A DNA stretch of 64,000 nt from Micromonospora sp. C28SCA-DRY-2 (GCF_030519475.1 NZ_JAUMKD010000001.1:558001-622000), one strand, 5' to 3'; counted from the stretch's first letter, positions 55,732-64,000 are shown. Notes: generated by a model from the letters alone, not told the origin. Numbers and translations: made by a program.

Positions 55732-56046
55732 GTGGATCAAGGGGGCACTCCTCCCGTCTTCTCGGCGAGCGCCGAGATCGACGGTGACCACCTCCGCGTG
55801 GTGGTCGCCGGCGAGGTCGACATGGCGACCGCCGACACCATGCTGCAGACCGCGCTGCGCGAGCCCGCCGAGCGGATCACGCTCGACCTGCGCGCGGTCA
55901 CCTTCTTCGACTCGGCGGCGATCCACGCGCTGGTGCGGCTCGCCCAGCAGTTCCCGGGCACGCTCACCGTGCTGCCGTCCCGGCAGGTCGACCGGGTGCT
56001 GACGATCGCCGGCCTGGGCGAGCAGAGCTGGCTGAACCCCGCCTGA
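55732..56046 (+). CDS. STAS-domain anti-sigma factor antagonist
   Basis: 104 aa, GTG start. A single STAS domain: SASAEIDGDHLRVVVAGEVDMATADTML, then LDLRAVTFFDSAAIHALVRLAQQF. The Ser of FDSAAI is the expected phosphorylation site for a cognate RsbW-type kinase. The convergent multidomain gene ends with such a kinase domain and also has a PP2C phosphatase, so the two are a likely partner-switching pair, with tail-to-tail stops 65 bp apart. Confidence 0.88.
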   Translation: MDQGGTPPVFSASAEIDGDHLRVVVAGEVDMATADTMLQTALREPAERITLDLRAVTFFDSAAIHALVRLAQQFPGTLTVLPSRQVDRVLTIAGLGEQSWLNPA

Positions 56047-56111
56047 CCCGCTGCCCGGCCCGGTTCCGTGTGCGGCCCGCCGGGCCCGGTCCCGCGCCGG
56101 GCCCGGCCGGC

Positions 56112-59100
56112 TCAGTCCTGCAGCCGCCGGCGCAGCGTCAGCTCCGTCCCGTCGGCGGTACGGGTGACGGTCAGCTCCCCCAGCGCCCTGATCAGCGACA
56201 GCCCGCGCCCGCGGAAGCCGGCCCCGGTCGGCTCCCGCCACCGGCCGCTGTCGCGGATGGTGGCCACCACCGTGCGGTCCTCGATGGTCACCTCGACGCC
56301 GATCGTCGCCTCGGTCGGGTCGACCGGGTGCTCGATGGCGTTGGCCGCCGCCTCGGAGACCGCCACCGTCAGGTCGAACAGGTCCGTCTCGCCGACCCGG
56401 TGCGCGACCAGGAAGTCCTCCAGCCGCTTGCGCAGCACGCTCAACCGGGTCGGGTCGGCCGGCAGTCGCAGCGCGAACCGGTTGAGTTCGGTGGCCTCCA
56501 GCGCGAGCACCGCCACGTCGTCCCGGCGGGGCCGCTGGGCGACCCGGCGCACCACCGCGTCGACCAGGTCGGCCACGTGCTCGCCGGGTTTCGTGGCGTC
56601 GGCGCGCAGTCGGGCCAGCGCCTCGTCGATGCCGAGGCGGCGGTCCTCGATCAGGCCGTCGGTGTAGAGCAGCAGCCGGCTGCCCGCGGTCAGCTCCCCC
56701 TCGGCGGTGCCGTAGGAGGTGTCGGGGATGGCGCCCACCGGCGGCCCGAGTGCCCGGTCGTGCAGGAACGCCACCTGCTCTCCTCTGATCAGCAGCGGGG
56801 ACGGGTGACCGGCGTTGGCGTACCGGAGCCGGCCCGTGCGGGGACTGAACCAGAGGCAGACCACGGTGGCGAAGGAGCGCCCCTCGGTGCTGCCGACGAG
56901 CCGGTTGAGCCGGGTCAGCGACTCGCCGGGGTCGAAGCCCTCCAGCACGTACGCCCGCAGCGCGTTGCGCAGCTGGCCCATGGCCGCGGCCGCCCGGACC
57001 CCCTTGCCGACCACGTCGCCGATCACCAGGACGAGCTCGTCGTCGCCCAGCGCGACCACGTCGTACCAGTCGCCGCCGACCTCCACGTCGGCGGAGCCGG
57101 GCAGGTAGCGGCTGGCCACCACGGCGCCGGGCAGCTGCGGCAGCGAGCGGGGCAGCAGGCTGTGTTGCAGGGTGCTGGCGATCCGGTGTTCGGCCTCGTA
57201 GAGCTGGGCGTTCTCCAGCCGGACGCCGACCAGCCGGGCCAGCTGGGTGAGCGCGGCCTCGTCGGTGTCCGCGCCGTCCCCGGCCGCGCGCCAGACCCGC
57301 AGCTCGCCGAGTTCCTCCCCGGCGGTGCCGGTGAGCGGCAGCGTGAACGAGGGCTCGGGCGAGGTGACGCCGCCCGCGTCGGCCTCGTAGCGGATCCCGC
57401 CGGCCGACACCACCACCCGGGCCGCCTCGGCCAGGTTCAGCGCGTGCCCCGCGGCGACCTGGCACACCTCGGCGGTGGTGCGGGCGCTGTTGACCGCCAC
57501 CGCCGCGTCGGCCAGGCCGCGCAGCCGCCGGATGATCTGCCCGCGCAGCTGTCCCAGTTCGACGTTGGTCCGGACCCGGGCGACCAGTTCCTGACTCGAG
57601 AAGGGCTTGGTGAGGTAGTCGTCGGCACCGACCGACAGCCCGGCGACCGCCTCGGCCGGGCCGGCCCGGGCGGAGAGCAGCACGATCGGCACGTACCGGG
57701 TGCGCGGGTCGGCCCGCAGCGCGGCGACCAGCCCGAAACCGTCCAGCCGGGGCATCATCACGTCGGTCAGCACCAGGTCGAACGGGCTCTCCATGGCCCG
57801 CCGCAGCGCCTCCACGCCGTCGGTGACGGCGACCACCTCCCAGGTCGGGGAGAGCAGCCGGGTGACGTGTTCGCGCAGGTCGGCGTTGTCGTCGGCGAGC
57901 AGGATCCGGCCGGCGGGGGGCCCGGCGGACGGGCCGGCCGGAGCCTGGTCGGTGACCGACCCGGTCCACAGCGCGGTCTCCGCGACGTAGAGGTCGGCCT
58001 GCAGCGGCTCGGGGCGCGGGTGCGCCGCGTGGGCCACCCGGTCCGCCGGGAGGTGGCGGGTGCCGAACGGGACGGTCACCGTGAACGTGCTGCCAGCGTC
58101 GACCCGGCTGGTGACGGCCACCCGCCCACCGTGCATCTCGACCAGCTCGCGGACCAGCGCGAGCCCGATCCCGGTGCCCTCGTGGGTACGCGAGCGCGTG
58201 CCGGGGACCCGGTGGAAGCGCTCGAAGACGTGCGCCAGCTCGTCCGGATCGATGCCGACGCCGGTGTCGCTGACCTCCAGCCAGGCGGCGTCGTCGACCG
58301 CGGCGATCCGGACCCGGATCTCGCCGTCGAAGGTGAACTTCACCGCGTTCGAGACCAGGTTGAGGACGATCTTCTCCCACATGTCGCGGTCCACGAAGAC
58401 CGGCGCCGGCAGCGGCGGGCAGTCCACCACCAGGCGCAGGCCGGCCCGCTCGGTCGCCGAGCGGAACGTGCTGGCCAGTTGGGCGGTGTAGCCGGCCAGG
58501 TCGGTGGGCTGGTAGTGGGCGGTGAGCCGACCCGATTCGAGCCGGGAGAAGTCGAGCACCGTGTTGACCAGCTTGAGCAGTCGCAGCGCGTTGCGGTGCA
58601 TGGTGGTCAGCCGGTCGGTGTGCGCCCCGGCCAGCGCCGGGTCGGCGAGCAGCTCCTCCAGCGGGCCGAGCACCAGGGTGAGCGGGGTGCGGAACTCGTG
58701 ACTGACGTTGGCGAAGAAGTTGGTCTTGGCCCGGTCCAGGGCGGCCAGCTCGGCGGCCCGCGCCCGCTCCTGCTCGTACGCCAGCTGCCGGCCGGCCGCC
58801 CGGGACAGCTGCGCGGCGACCAGGTCGAGGAAGTCGCGGTAGTCGGCGGTGAGCGGAAGCCGGCGGGCGACGCCGAGCACGACGGCGCCGACGATCTCGT
58901 TGGCGGCGGCGACCGGGAGCAGCAGCGCCTGCCCGGCGGCGTCGGCGGGCACCGCGTCGAGCAGGTCGGTGACCTCCACGGCGGTGGCGCCGTCGGGGTC
59001 GAGGCGGTCGAGCACCGCCGACGGCGCCAGGGTCACCGACCCGGCGTCCACCCCGGGGCAGCCCGCGAGGGTGACCTCGCCGGCTGCGTCGCGCAGGTAG

Positions 59101-59768
59101 AGCAGGGCGAAGGGCAGGTCGGCACGGTGCCGGTCGAGCACGTCCGCGGCGGTGCGGCCGAGGTCGGCCAGACCGTTCGCCTCGGCCAGCTCGGAACCCA
59201 GCTCGGCCAGGGCCCGCAGCCGGCGCTCGCCGAGCACCCGGCCGGTCGTCTCGTTGACGATGCAGAAGATGCCGTCGACGGTGCCGTCGGCGCCGCGGAT
59301 CGGGTCGTAGGAGACGTTGAAGTAGGTCTGTTCCACGAACCCCTGCCGGTCGAGGAGGAAGAGATGGTCCTCACCCCGGTAGGACCGGCCGGTGCGCCGG
59401 ACCCCGTCCAGCAGCGGGGCCAGCACGTCCCAGGTCTCCGCCCAGTGCTCGCGGGCCGGCTGGCCGAGCACCTGCGGGTGCTTGGCGCCGATGGTGGGCC
59501 GGTAGGCGTCGTTGTAGAAGGCGAGCTGGTCCGGGCCCCAGAACATCACGATCTGCGCGCTGGAGGCGAGCATGGTGCTGACCGCGGTGGACAGCGCCGG
59601 GGGCCAGCCGCTCGGATGGCCGACCGGGCTGGTGGACCAGTCGAAGTCGGCCAGCCGCCCGCCCATCTCGCCGCCGTTGGCGAAGGCCGCGGCCAGCGAG
59701 GCCGGAACCTTCCCGTCGGCACCGTCGAGGGGTCGATCCCCGTCCGCGCCCCCCAGGGCCGAGCTCAT
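56112..59768 (-). CDS. Hybrid histidine kinase / receiver / PP2C phosphatase / anti-sigma kinase
   Basis: 1218 aa from the ATG at 59768 (GGGAGG 4 nt upstream); a longer frame to 59936 lacks a ribosome site. Domains in order: PAS (~40-190, MFWGPDQLAFYNDAYRP), GAF (~200-330), HisKA (NVSHEFRTPL, H357), HATPase (~455-565, DTGVGIDPDEL, EGTGIGLAL), receiver (~615-735, TDVMMPRLDG, D669), GAF (~757-865), SpoIIE/PP2C (~875-1083, GGDWYDVV, RRDDVAVLAL), and an RsbW-like HATPase (~1091-1218, VSEAAANAIEHP, GFRGRGLSLIRALG). No membrane helices, so it is a cytosolic sensor. One protein can sense, phosphorelay, dephosphorylate and bind or phosphorylate a STAS or sigma partner. Confidence 0.93.
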   Translation of the reverse strand: MSSALGGADGDRPLDGADGKVPASLAAAFANGGEMGGRLADFDWSTSPVGHPSGWPPALSTAVSTMLASSAQIVMFWGPDQLAFYNDAYRPTIGAKHPQVLGQPAREHWAETWDVLAPLLDGVRRTGRSYRGEDHLFLLDRQGFVEQTYFNVSYDPIRGADGTVDGIFCIVNETTGRVLGERRLRALAELGSELAEANGLADLGRTAADVLDRHRADLPFALLYLRDAAGEVTLAGCPGVDAGSVTLAPSAVLDRLDPDGATAVEVTDLLDAVPADAAGQALLLPVAAANEIVGAVVLGVARRLPLTADYRDFLDLVAAQLSRAAGRQLAYEQERARAAELAALDRAKTNFFANVSHEFRTPLTLVLGPLEELLADPALAGAHTDRLTTMHRNALRLLKLVNTVLDFSRLESGRLTAHYQPTDLAGYTAQLASTFRSATERAGLRLVVDCPPLPAPVFVDRDMWEKIVLNLVSNAVKFTFDGEIRVRIAAVDDAAWLEVSDTGVGIDPDELAHVFERFHRVPGTRSRTHEGTGIGLALVRELVEMHGGRVAVTSRVDAGSTFTVTVPFGTRHLPADRVAHAAHPRPEPLQADLYVAETALWTGSVTDQAPAGPSAGPPAGRILLADDNADLREHVTRLLSPTWEVVAVTDGVEALRRAMESPFDLVLTDVMMPRLDGFGLVAALRADPRTRYVPIVLLSARAGPAEAVAGLSVGADDYLTKPFSSQELVARVRTNVELGQLRGQIIRRLRGLADAAVAVNSARTTAEVCQVAAGHALNLAEAARVVVSAGGIRYEADAGGVTSPEPSFTLPLTGTAGEELGELRVWRAAGDGADTDEAALTQLARLVGVRLENAQLYEAEHRIASTLQHSLLPRSLPQLPGAVVASRYLPGSADVEVGGDWYDVVALGDDELVLVIGDVVGKGVRAAAAMGQLRNALRAYVLEGFDPGESLTRLNRLVGSTEGRSFATVVCLWFSPRTGRLRYANAGHPSPLLIRGEQVAFLHDRALGPPVGAIPDTSYGTAEGELTAGSRLLLYTDGLIEDRRLGIDEALARLRADATKPGEHVADLVDAVVRRVAQRPRRDDVAVLALEATELNRFALRLPADPTRLSVLRKRLEDFLVAHRVGETDLFDLTVAVSEAAANAIEHPVDPTEATIGVEVTIEDRTVVATIRDSGRWREPTGAGFRGRGLSLIRALGELTVTRTADGTELTLRRRLQD

Positions 59769-60087
59769 GCAGCCTCCCGCTTCGGCCATCCCCGCCTCGG
59801 CCGGTGATCGACCGGCCGTGCCCCGCCCAGTACCCCGGCGAAGCAGCAAGGTAACGCACAACGCCCGGAGGACGCTGCTTAGTGGGCCCGCACCACGCCG
59901 GCTACGACCCGCCGGCGAGACGCCCCCCGCCCGCACCGTCCGCGACCCGCCCGGGGCGGGCCGCCCAGAAGGCTTGCGACAGCAGGCCTTCCGGTCCCAT
60001 TGACGGGACTTACCCCGCTCCGGCGGAGCCGGACCGCCGGCTCATTGTGACCTCGGTAACATTTCGGCACCGTCCACAATCACCCGC

Positions 60088-60105
60088 CCGGGGACCGGGC
60101 CCCGG
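60088..60105 (-). terminator. Possible terminator downstream of the gamma-glutamyl hydrolase gene
   Basis: Perfect 6-bp inverted repeat CCGGGG/CCCCGG with a 6-nt loop, 24 bp after the stop at 60130. It lies in the 361-bp gap (59769-60129) that also contains the promoter of the hybrid kinase gene. Nothing else convincing was found in that gap. Confidence 0.35.
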
Positions 60106-60129
60106 ACACCCCGCGGGAGCGGTCACCGG

Positions 60130-60838
60130 TCAGCGCGGCGCGCCGGCACCCCGGGCGGCGGCCCGGACCAGCGCGGTGATCGGCCGGGCATCGGCGGCGT
60201 TCTCCGGGTGCCACTGCACGCCCAGCACGAAGGGGCGGTCCGGGTCCTCCACCGCCTCCACCACCCCGTCGTCGGACCAACCGGTGACCGCCAGCCGGCC
60301 CGGGTCGGCGACCGCCTGGTGGTGGTACGAGTCGACCCGGTCCACCCCGGCCATCACCCGCGCCGCCAGGCTGCCCGGGGTGAACCGCACCCCGTGCGCG
60401 CCGTAGACCCCGGGCGCGGGGCGGTGCCCGTCGTGGCCCACCACGTCGGGCAGGTGCTGGTGCAGCGCGCCGCCGCAGGCCACCACGAGCAGTTGCATCC
60501 CCCGGCACACGCCGAGCACCGGCAGCCCGGCGGTCAGCGCGGCGTCGAGCAGGGCCAGCTCACCGGCATCGCGCCCCGGCCGGCTCTCGGTCCGGGGCGC
60601 GGGCGGCTGGCCGTACCGGCCCGGATCGACGTCGGCCCCGCCGGCCAGCACCAGCCCGTCCAGCACCCGCACCACGTCGGCGTCCCGGTCGTCCGGGGGC
60701 AGCACCACGGCCCGGCCGCCGGCCGCGGTCACCGCGCGGACGTACGCCCGCGGCACCAGCACCGCCGGGACGTCCCGCCAGACCCCCCCAGGCGGCCGGT
60801 TCGACGTACGCGGTGACCCCGATCAGCGGCCGGGTCAC
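60130..60838 (-). pseudogene. Gamma-glutamyl-gamma-aminobutyrate hydrolase (PuuD-like), frameshifted
   Basis: A class I glutamine-amidotransferase-type hydrolase with the Cys nucleophile in GVCRGMQL, HHQAV and GVQWHPE near the C-terminus. Translation from the GTG at 60838, which overlaps the SDR stop by 4 bp, gives TRPLIGVTAYVEPAAWG. It then loses frame at a run of seven C (plus strand, 60783-60789). Removing one base restores GVWRDVPAVLVPRAYVRAV, exactly the family sequence, and joins it to the downstream frame (about 235 aa). The length of 709 bp equals 3n+1. It is either a true frameshift, a phase-variable run or a sequencing error; if the run is correct, the protein starting at the internal GTG (60762) would lack its N-terminal strand. 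Confidence 0.88.
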
Positions 60839-61602
60839 AGCGGCGTCACGTACGCGCCGGTGATGCCGCCGTCGACGACGAACTGGGCGGCGGTCATGAA
60901 CGAGGCGTCGTCGCTGGCCAGGAAGGCCACCGCGGCGGCGATCTCCTCCGGTTCGCCGAACCGGCCCATCGGCACGTGCACCAGCCGGCGGGCGGCCCGT
61001 TCCGGGTCGGCGGCGAAGAGTTCCCGCAGCAACGGGGTGGCGACCGGGCCGGGGCAGAGCGCGTTGACCCGAATGCCCTCCCGGGCGAACTGCACGCCCA
61101 GCTCCCGGGTCATCGCCAGCACCCCGCCCTTGCTCGCGGTGTACGCGATCTGCGAGGTGGCCGCCCCCACCAGCGCCACGAACGAGGCGGTGTTGATGAT
61201 CGAGCCCTTGCCCTGCCGCCGCATGTGCGGGATGGCGTACTTGCAGCAGAGGTAGACGCTGGTGGTGTTGACCCGCAGCACCCGTTCCCAGGCCTCGATC
61301 CCGGTGGTCAGGATCGAGTCGTCGTCCGGCGGCGAGATGCCGGCGTTGTTGAACGCGACGTCCACCCGGCCGTGCCGGGCGGCCACCCCGTCGAACAGGT
61401 CCCGGACGGCCGCCTCGTCGGCCACGTCCGCCGCGACGAACTCCCCGCGGACCCCGTCCGCGGCCCGCTTGCCGGCCTCGACGTCGATGTCGACGCAGAC
61501 CACCCGGGCCCCCTCGGCGGCGAACCGCCGCGCCGTGGCCAGCCCGATCCCGCTGCCCGCCCCGGTGACCACGGCCACCCGGTCCTGCAACCGACCCTGC
61601 AT
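60835..61602 (-). CDS. Short-chain dehydrogenase/reductase
   Basis: 255 aa. The Rossmann motif TGAGSGIG (~14-21), NNAG, and the catalytic Ser...Tyr-x3-Lys (TASFVALVGAATSQIAYTASK) are all intact; CVDID after strand 2 suggests NAD preference. It lies between the aldehyde dehydrogenase and the gamma-glutamyl hydrolase. The same set occurs in M. tuberculosis (Rv2857c-Rv2860c), so it probably oxidises or reduces an intermediate of gamma-glutamylated amine breakdown. The exact substrate is unknown. Confidence 0.93.
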   Translation of the reverse strand: MQGRLQDRVAVVTGAGSGIGLATARRFAAEGARVVCVDIDVEAGKRAADGVRGEFVAADVADEAAVRDLFDGVAARHGRVDVAFNNAGISPPDDDSILTTGIEAWERVLRVNTTSVYLCCKYAIPHMRRQGKGSIINTASFVALVGAATSQIAYTASKGGVLAMTRELGVQFAREGIRVNALCPGPVATPLLRELFAADPERAARRLVHVPMGRFGEPEEIAAAVAFLASDDASFMTAAQFVVDGGITGAYVTPL

Positions 61603-61696
61603 GGTCCTCCCCCATCTGCTCGTCCGGCCGGACGTCCCGCCGCCGGCCCTACCCCTCTGCCGCCCGGCCCGCGCCCGCGCGTGGACCGGCCGCCGC

Positions 61697-63052
61697 TCAG
61701 CTCTCCGTCGCGATGAAGACGTTCTTGACGTCGGTGAAGGCGTGCAGCGCGTCCGGGCCGAGTTCGCGGCCCAGCCCGGAGCGCTTCATCCCGCCGAACG
61801 GGGTCCAGTACCGCACCGAGGAGTGCGAGTTGACGCTGAGGTTGCCGGACTCCACCGCCCGGACCACCCGCACCGCCCGGCCCACGTCCCGGGTCCAGAC
61901 CGAGCCGGAGAGGCCGTACTCGGTGTCGTTGGCGAGCCGGACCGCGTCGGCCTCGTCGTCGAAGGGCAGCACCGAGACCACCGGGCCGAAGATCTCCTCC
62001 CGCCAGTGCCGGTCGGTGGGGGCGTCGGCGAGCAGCACCGTCGGGGGGTACCACCAGCCGGGGCCCGGCGGGCAGGAGCCGGTGAACGCCACCCGCGCGC
62101 CGTCGACGTAGCCGGTGACCCGGTCCCGCTGGCCGGCCGAGATCAGCGGGCCCATCTCGGCGCTCTCCCGGGCCGGGTCCTCCACCCGCAGGGCGCGCAC
62201 CGCCGGCTCCAGCAGTTCCAGGAACCGGTCGTACACCGGCCGCTGGACCAGGATCCGGGACCGGGCGCAGCAGTCCTGGCCGGCGTTGTCGAAGACCGCG
62301 TACGGTGCGCTCGCGGCGGCCCGTTCCAGGTCGGCGTCGGCGAAGACCAGGTTGGCGCTCTTGCCGCCCAGCTCCAGGGTGACCCGCTTCACCTGGGCTG
62401 CGCAGCCGGCCATGATCCGGGTGCCGACCTCAGTGGAGCCGGTGAAGCAGATCTTGCGGACCGCCGGGTGGGTGACGAACCGCTCCCCGACCACCGAGCC
62501 CGCGCCGGGGAGCACGGTGAACACGTCCTCGGGCAGCCCCGCCTCGCGGGCCAGCTCGGCCAGGCGCAGCGCGGTCAGCGGGGTCAGCTCGGCCGGTTTG
62601 AGCACCACCGTGTTGCCGGCCGCCAGCGCCGGGGCGAAACCCCACGCGGCGATCGGCATCGGGAAGTTCCACGGCACGATCACCCCGACCACGCCGAGCG
62701 GCTCGTGGAAGGTGACGTCCAGCCCGCCCGGCACCGGGATCTGCCGGCCGGTCAGCCGTTCCGGCGCGCCGGCGTAGTAGTCGAGCACGTCCCGGACGTT
62801 GCCCGCCTCCCACCGGGCGTTGCCGATGGTGTGCCCCGAGTTGCGCACCTCCAGCCGCGCCAGCTCCTCCAGGTGCGCGTCCACCACTGCGGCGAACCGC
62901 CGCAGCAGCCGCGCCCGGTCCCCCGGCGCGACCCCCCGCCACCGCTCGTACGCCGCCGCCGCCCGCGAGATGGCCGCGTCCACCTCACCGAGCGAGGCCG
63001 CTTCCACGCTCGCGACAACCTCCCCGGTAGCCGGGTTCCGCACGTCGGTCAC
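61697..63052 (-). CDS. NAD(P)-dependent aldehyde dehydrogenase (AldC/PuuC-like)
   Basis: 451 aa, somewhat shorter than the usual ~480. Catalytic Glu in LELGGKS and catalytic Cys in FDNAGQDCCARSR are present, as are PWNFPMPIAAW, TGSTEVG and EEIFGPVVSVLPF. In the gamma-glutamylation route it would oxidise gamma-glutamyl-aminoaldehyde to the acid before hydrolysis by the PuuD-like enzyme. It is separated from the glutamine-synthetase-like gene by a palindromic repeat. Corresponds to aldC beside glnA4 in M. tuberculosis. Confidence 0.94.
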   Translation of the reverse strand: MTDVRNPATGEVVASVEAASLGEVDAAISRAAAAYERWRGVAPGDRARLLRRFAAVVDAHLEELARLEVRNSGHTIGNARWEAGNVRDVLDYYAGAPERLTGRQIPVPGGLDVTFHEPLGVVGVIVPWNFPMPIAAWGFAPALAAGNTVVLKPAELTPLTALRLAELAREAGLPEDVFTVLPGAGSVVGERFVTHPAVRKICFTGSTEVGTRIMAGCAAQVKRVTLELGGKSANLVFADADLERAAASAPYAVFDNAGQDCCARSRILVQRPVYDRFLELLEPAVRALRVEDPARESAEMGPLISAGQRDRVTGYVDGARVAFTGSCPPGPGWWYPPTVLLADAPTDRHWREEIFGPVVSVLPFDDEADAVRLANDTEYGLSGSVWTRDVGRAVRVVRAVESGNLSVNSHSSVRYWTPFGGMKRSGLGRELGPDALHAFTDVKNVFIATES

Positions 63053-63074
63053 GCGCCCCGCCCTCCTTCGTCTC

Positions 63075-63148
63075 CGCGATCTTGCGCTTGCTGCCCCGGC
63101 AAAAGCCGCTCATCACCACGAATCCGGGGCGGAAAGTGCAAGATCGCG
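63075..63148. repeat. Intergenic palindromic repeat, copy 2
   Basis: Two 25-bp arms with a few mismatches (left arm begins CGCGATCTTGCGCTTG, right arm ends GTGCAAGATCGCG) enclose a 24-nt centre. Both arms match the element at 26308-26381. It lies between the glutamine-synthetase-like gene and the aldehyde dehydrogenase, inside a presumed operon, so it may tune downstream expression. Confidence 0.8.
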
Positions 63149-63163
63149 GGGAGCGTCGGCGGG

Positions 63164-64000
63164 TCAGAGGCGTTCGAAGCCACGGGTCAGTTCCCAGTCG
63201 GTGACGGCGGCGTCGAAGGCGGTCAGCTCGACCCGGGCGTGGTTGGCGTAGTGGGCGGCCACCTCGGCGCCGAACGCCTCGGTGGCCAGCGACGACGCCT
63301 CCCAGAGGGCGAGGGCGTCGCGCAGCGTGCCGGGGACCCGCTCGGCGGCCCGGTCGTCGTACGCGTTGCCGGTGCACTCCTCGCCCAGCGGCAGTTCCCG
63401 CTCGATGCCGTGCAGCGCCCCGGCGATCAGCGCCGCGATGGCCAGGTACGGGTTCACGTCCGCCCCGGGCACCCGGTTCTCCACCCGCATGCCCTGACCG
63501 TGGCCGACCAGCCGCAGCGCGCAGGTGCGGTTGTCGGTGCCCCAGCGCAGCGCGGTCGGGGCGAACGAGCCGGGCTGGTACCGCTTGTAGGAGTTGACGT
63601 TGGGCGCGAAGAAGAGGCTGAACTCCCGCATGGTGGCCAGCAGCCCGGCCAGCACCCGCTGCCCGGTCACCGACAGCTGCGCCGGGCCGTCGCCGAGCAG
63701 GGCCGAGCCGCCGGTGCGGTCGCGCAGCGAGAAGTGGATGTGGCAGGAGTTGCCCTCCCGGGCGTTGGGCTTGGCCATGAAGGTGATCGACATGCCCTCC
63801 TGGGCGGCGATCTCCTTCGCCCCGTTCTTGTAGATGACGTGGTGGTCGGCGCAGGCCACCGCCTCGTCGTAGCGGAAGGCGATCTCGTGCTGGCCGAGGT
63901 TGCACTCGCCCTTGGCGCTCTCCGGGGTAAGCCCGGCGCCGGCCATCTCGCGCCGGATCCGGCGCAGCAGCGGCTCCACCCGGGCGGTGCCGAGCAGCGA
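63164..64000 (-). CDS. Glutamine synthetase-like gamma-glutamyl-amine ligase, 5' part outside the window
   Basis: The C-terminal ~279 residues; the frame is open to the window edge. It has the glutamine synthetase catalytic segments: ECNLGQHEI, SCHIHFSL with the ATP/metal His, and NVNSYKRYQPGSFAPTALRWGTDNRTCALRL with the active-site Arg. It clusters with an aldehyde dehydrogenase, SDR and PuuD-like hydrolase, so it is probably a GlnA3/GlnA4-type enzyme acting on polyamines or ethanolamine and not the nitrogen-assimilating GlnA. The adenylylation Tyr segment of GlnA1 is not seen in the part present. Confidence 0.9.
   Translation of the reverse strand, partial: SLLGTARVEPLLRRIRREMAGAGLTPESAKGECNLGQHEIAFRYDEAVACADHHVIYKNGAKEIAAQEGMSITFMAKPNAREGNSCHIHFSLRDRTGGSALLGDGPAQLSVTGQRVLAGLLATMREFSLFFAPNVNSYKRYQPGSFAPTALRWGTDNRTCALRLVGHGQGMRVENRVPGADVNPYLAIAALIAGALHGIERELPLGEECTGNAYDDRAAERVPGTLRDALALWEASSLATEAFGAEVAAHYANHARVELTAFDAAVTDWELTRGFERL

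Noticed and set aside
56070..59807. 1245-aa open frame on the plus strand opposite the hybrid kinase gene
   Set aside because: It mirrors the codon periodicity of the minus-strand gene, has no recognisable domain and is His/Gln/Val/Gly-biased as antisense frames in GC-rich DNA are.

Overview
The window is a high-GC actinobacterial chromosome segment, most likely from Micromonospora or a close Micromonosporaceae relative. G/C dominates third codon positions, GTG starts are frequent, and adjacent genes are often coupled by 4-bp stop/start overlaps. Gene content and order follow a chromosomal block well known from Mycobacterium tuberculosis: clgR-pspA, pgsA, ftsK, rnj, dapA, thyX, dapB, the M16 peptidase, pnp, rpsO, ribF, truB, dinF, nrnA, rbfA, infB, ylxR, nusA, rimP, map and a glnA4/aldC cluster. 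Most of it reads on the minus strand. No rRNA, tRNA, IS element, prophage or CRISPR array was seen.

Layout. 1-3.7 kb: a large plus-strand protein with a multicopper-oxidase fold that has lost nearly all copper ligands and carries three C-terminal fibronectin III domains. 3.7-9.1 kb: envelope-stress operon clgR-pspA-pspM with a candidate ClgR operator, then cinA, pgsA and rimO. 9.2-11.2 kb: an ornithine-cyclodeaminase-family gene divergent from a small multidrug-resistance (guanidinium) exporter that sits behind a clear guanidine-III riboswitch, then a small membrane protein and a strong terminator hairpin. 11.3-21.7 kb: glyoxalase-like protein, ftsK, two coupled YbjN-domain genes, a secreted S1 protease, rnj, dapA, thyX. 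22-27.7 kb: DUF2752 protein, a YcaQ-type DNA glycosylase, three GNAT acetyltransferases, a GT87 mannosyltransferase, dapB.

27.8-34.3 kb is the RNA-processing and translation block: M16 peptidase, pnp, rpsO, ribF, truB. 34.5-39.9 kb is an accessory stretch with a two-gene plus-strand operon of membrane proteins sharing a motif, MATE and EamA transporters, a GC-rich tandem repeat, a likely 29-aa small protein and two small membrane proteins. 40.1-47.4 kb holds the transcription/translation operon rimP-nusA-ylxR-infB-ylxP-rbfA-nrnA, with a perfect 19-bp hairpin between infB and ylxP.

47.5-54 kb: a Tat lipoprotein coupled to a DUF4439 protein, then a PadR-controlled ABC exporter with a leaderless promoter overlapped by palindromes, an F420-type oxidoreductase and a nucleotidyltransferase-like gene. 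54-60 kb: VIT1-family transporter, map, a STAS anti-sigma antagonist, and a multidomain hybrid kinase/PP2C/anti-sigma-kinase protein divergent from it. 60.1-64 kb: a gamma-glutamylation-type amine catabolism operon (glutamine synthetase-like, aldehyde dehydrogenase, SDR, gamma-glutamyl hydrolase). The hydrolase is split by a frameshift in a run of seven G/C. Two copies of an imperfect intergenic palindrome (about 74 bp) occur at 26.3 and 63.1 kb.
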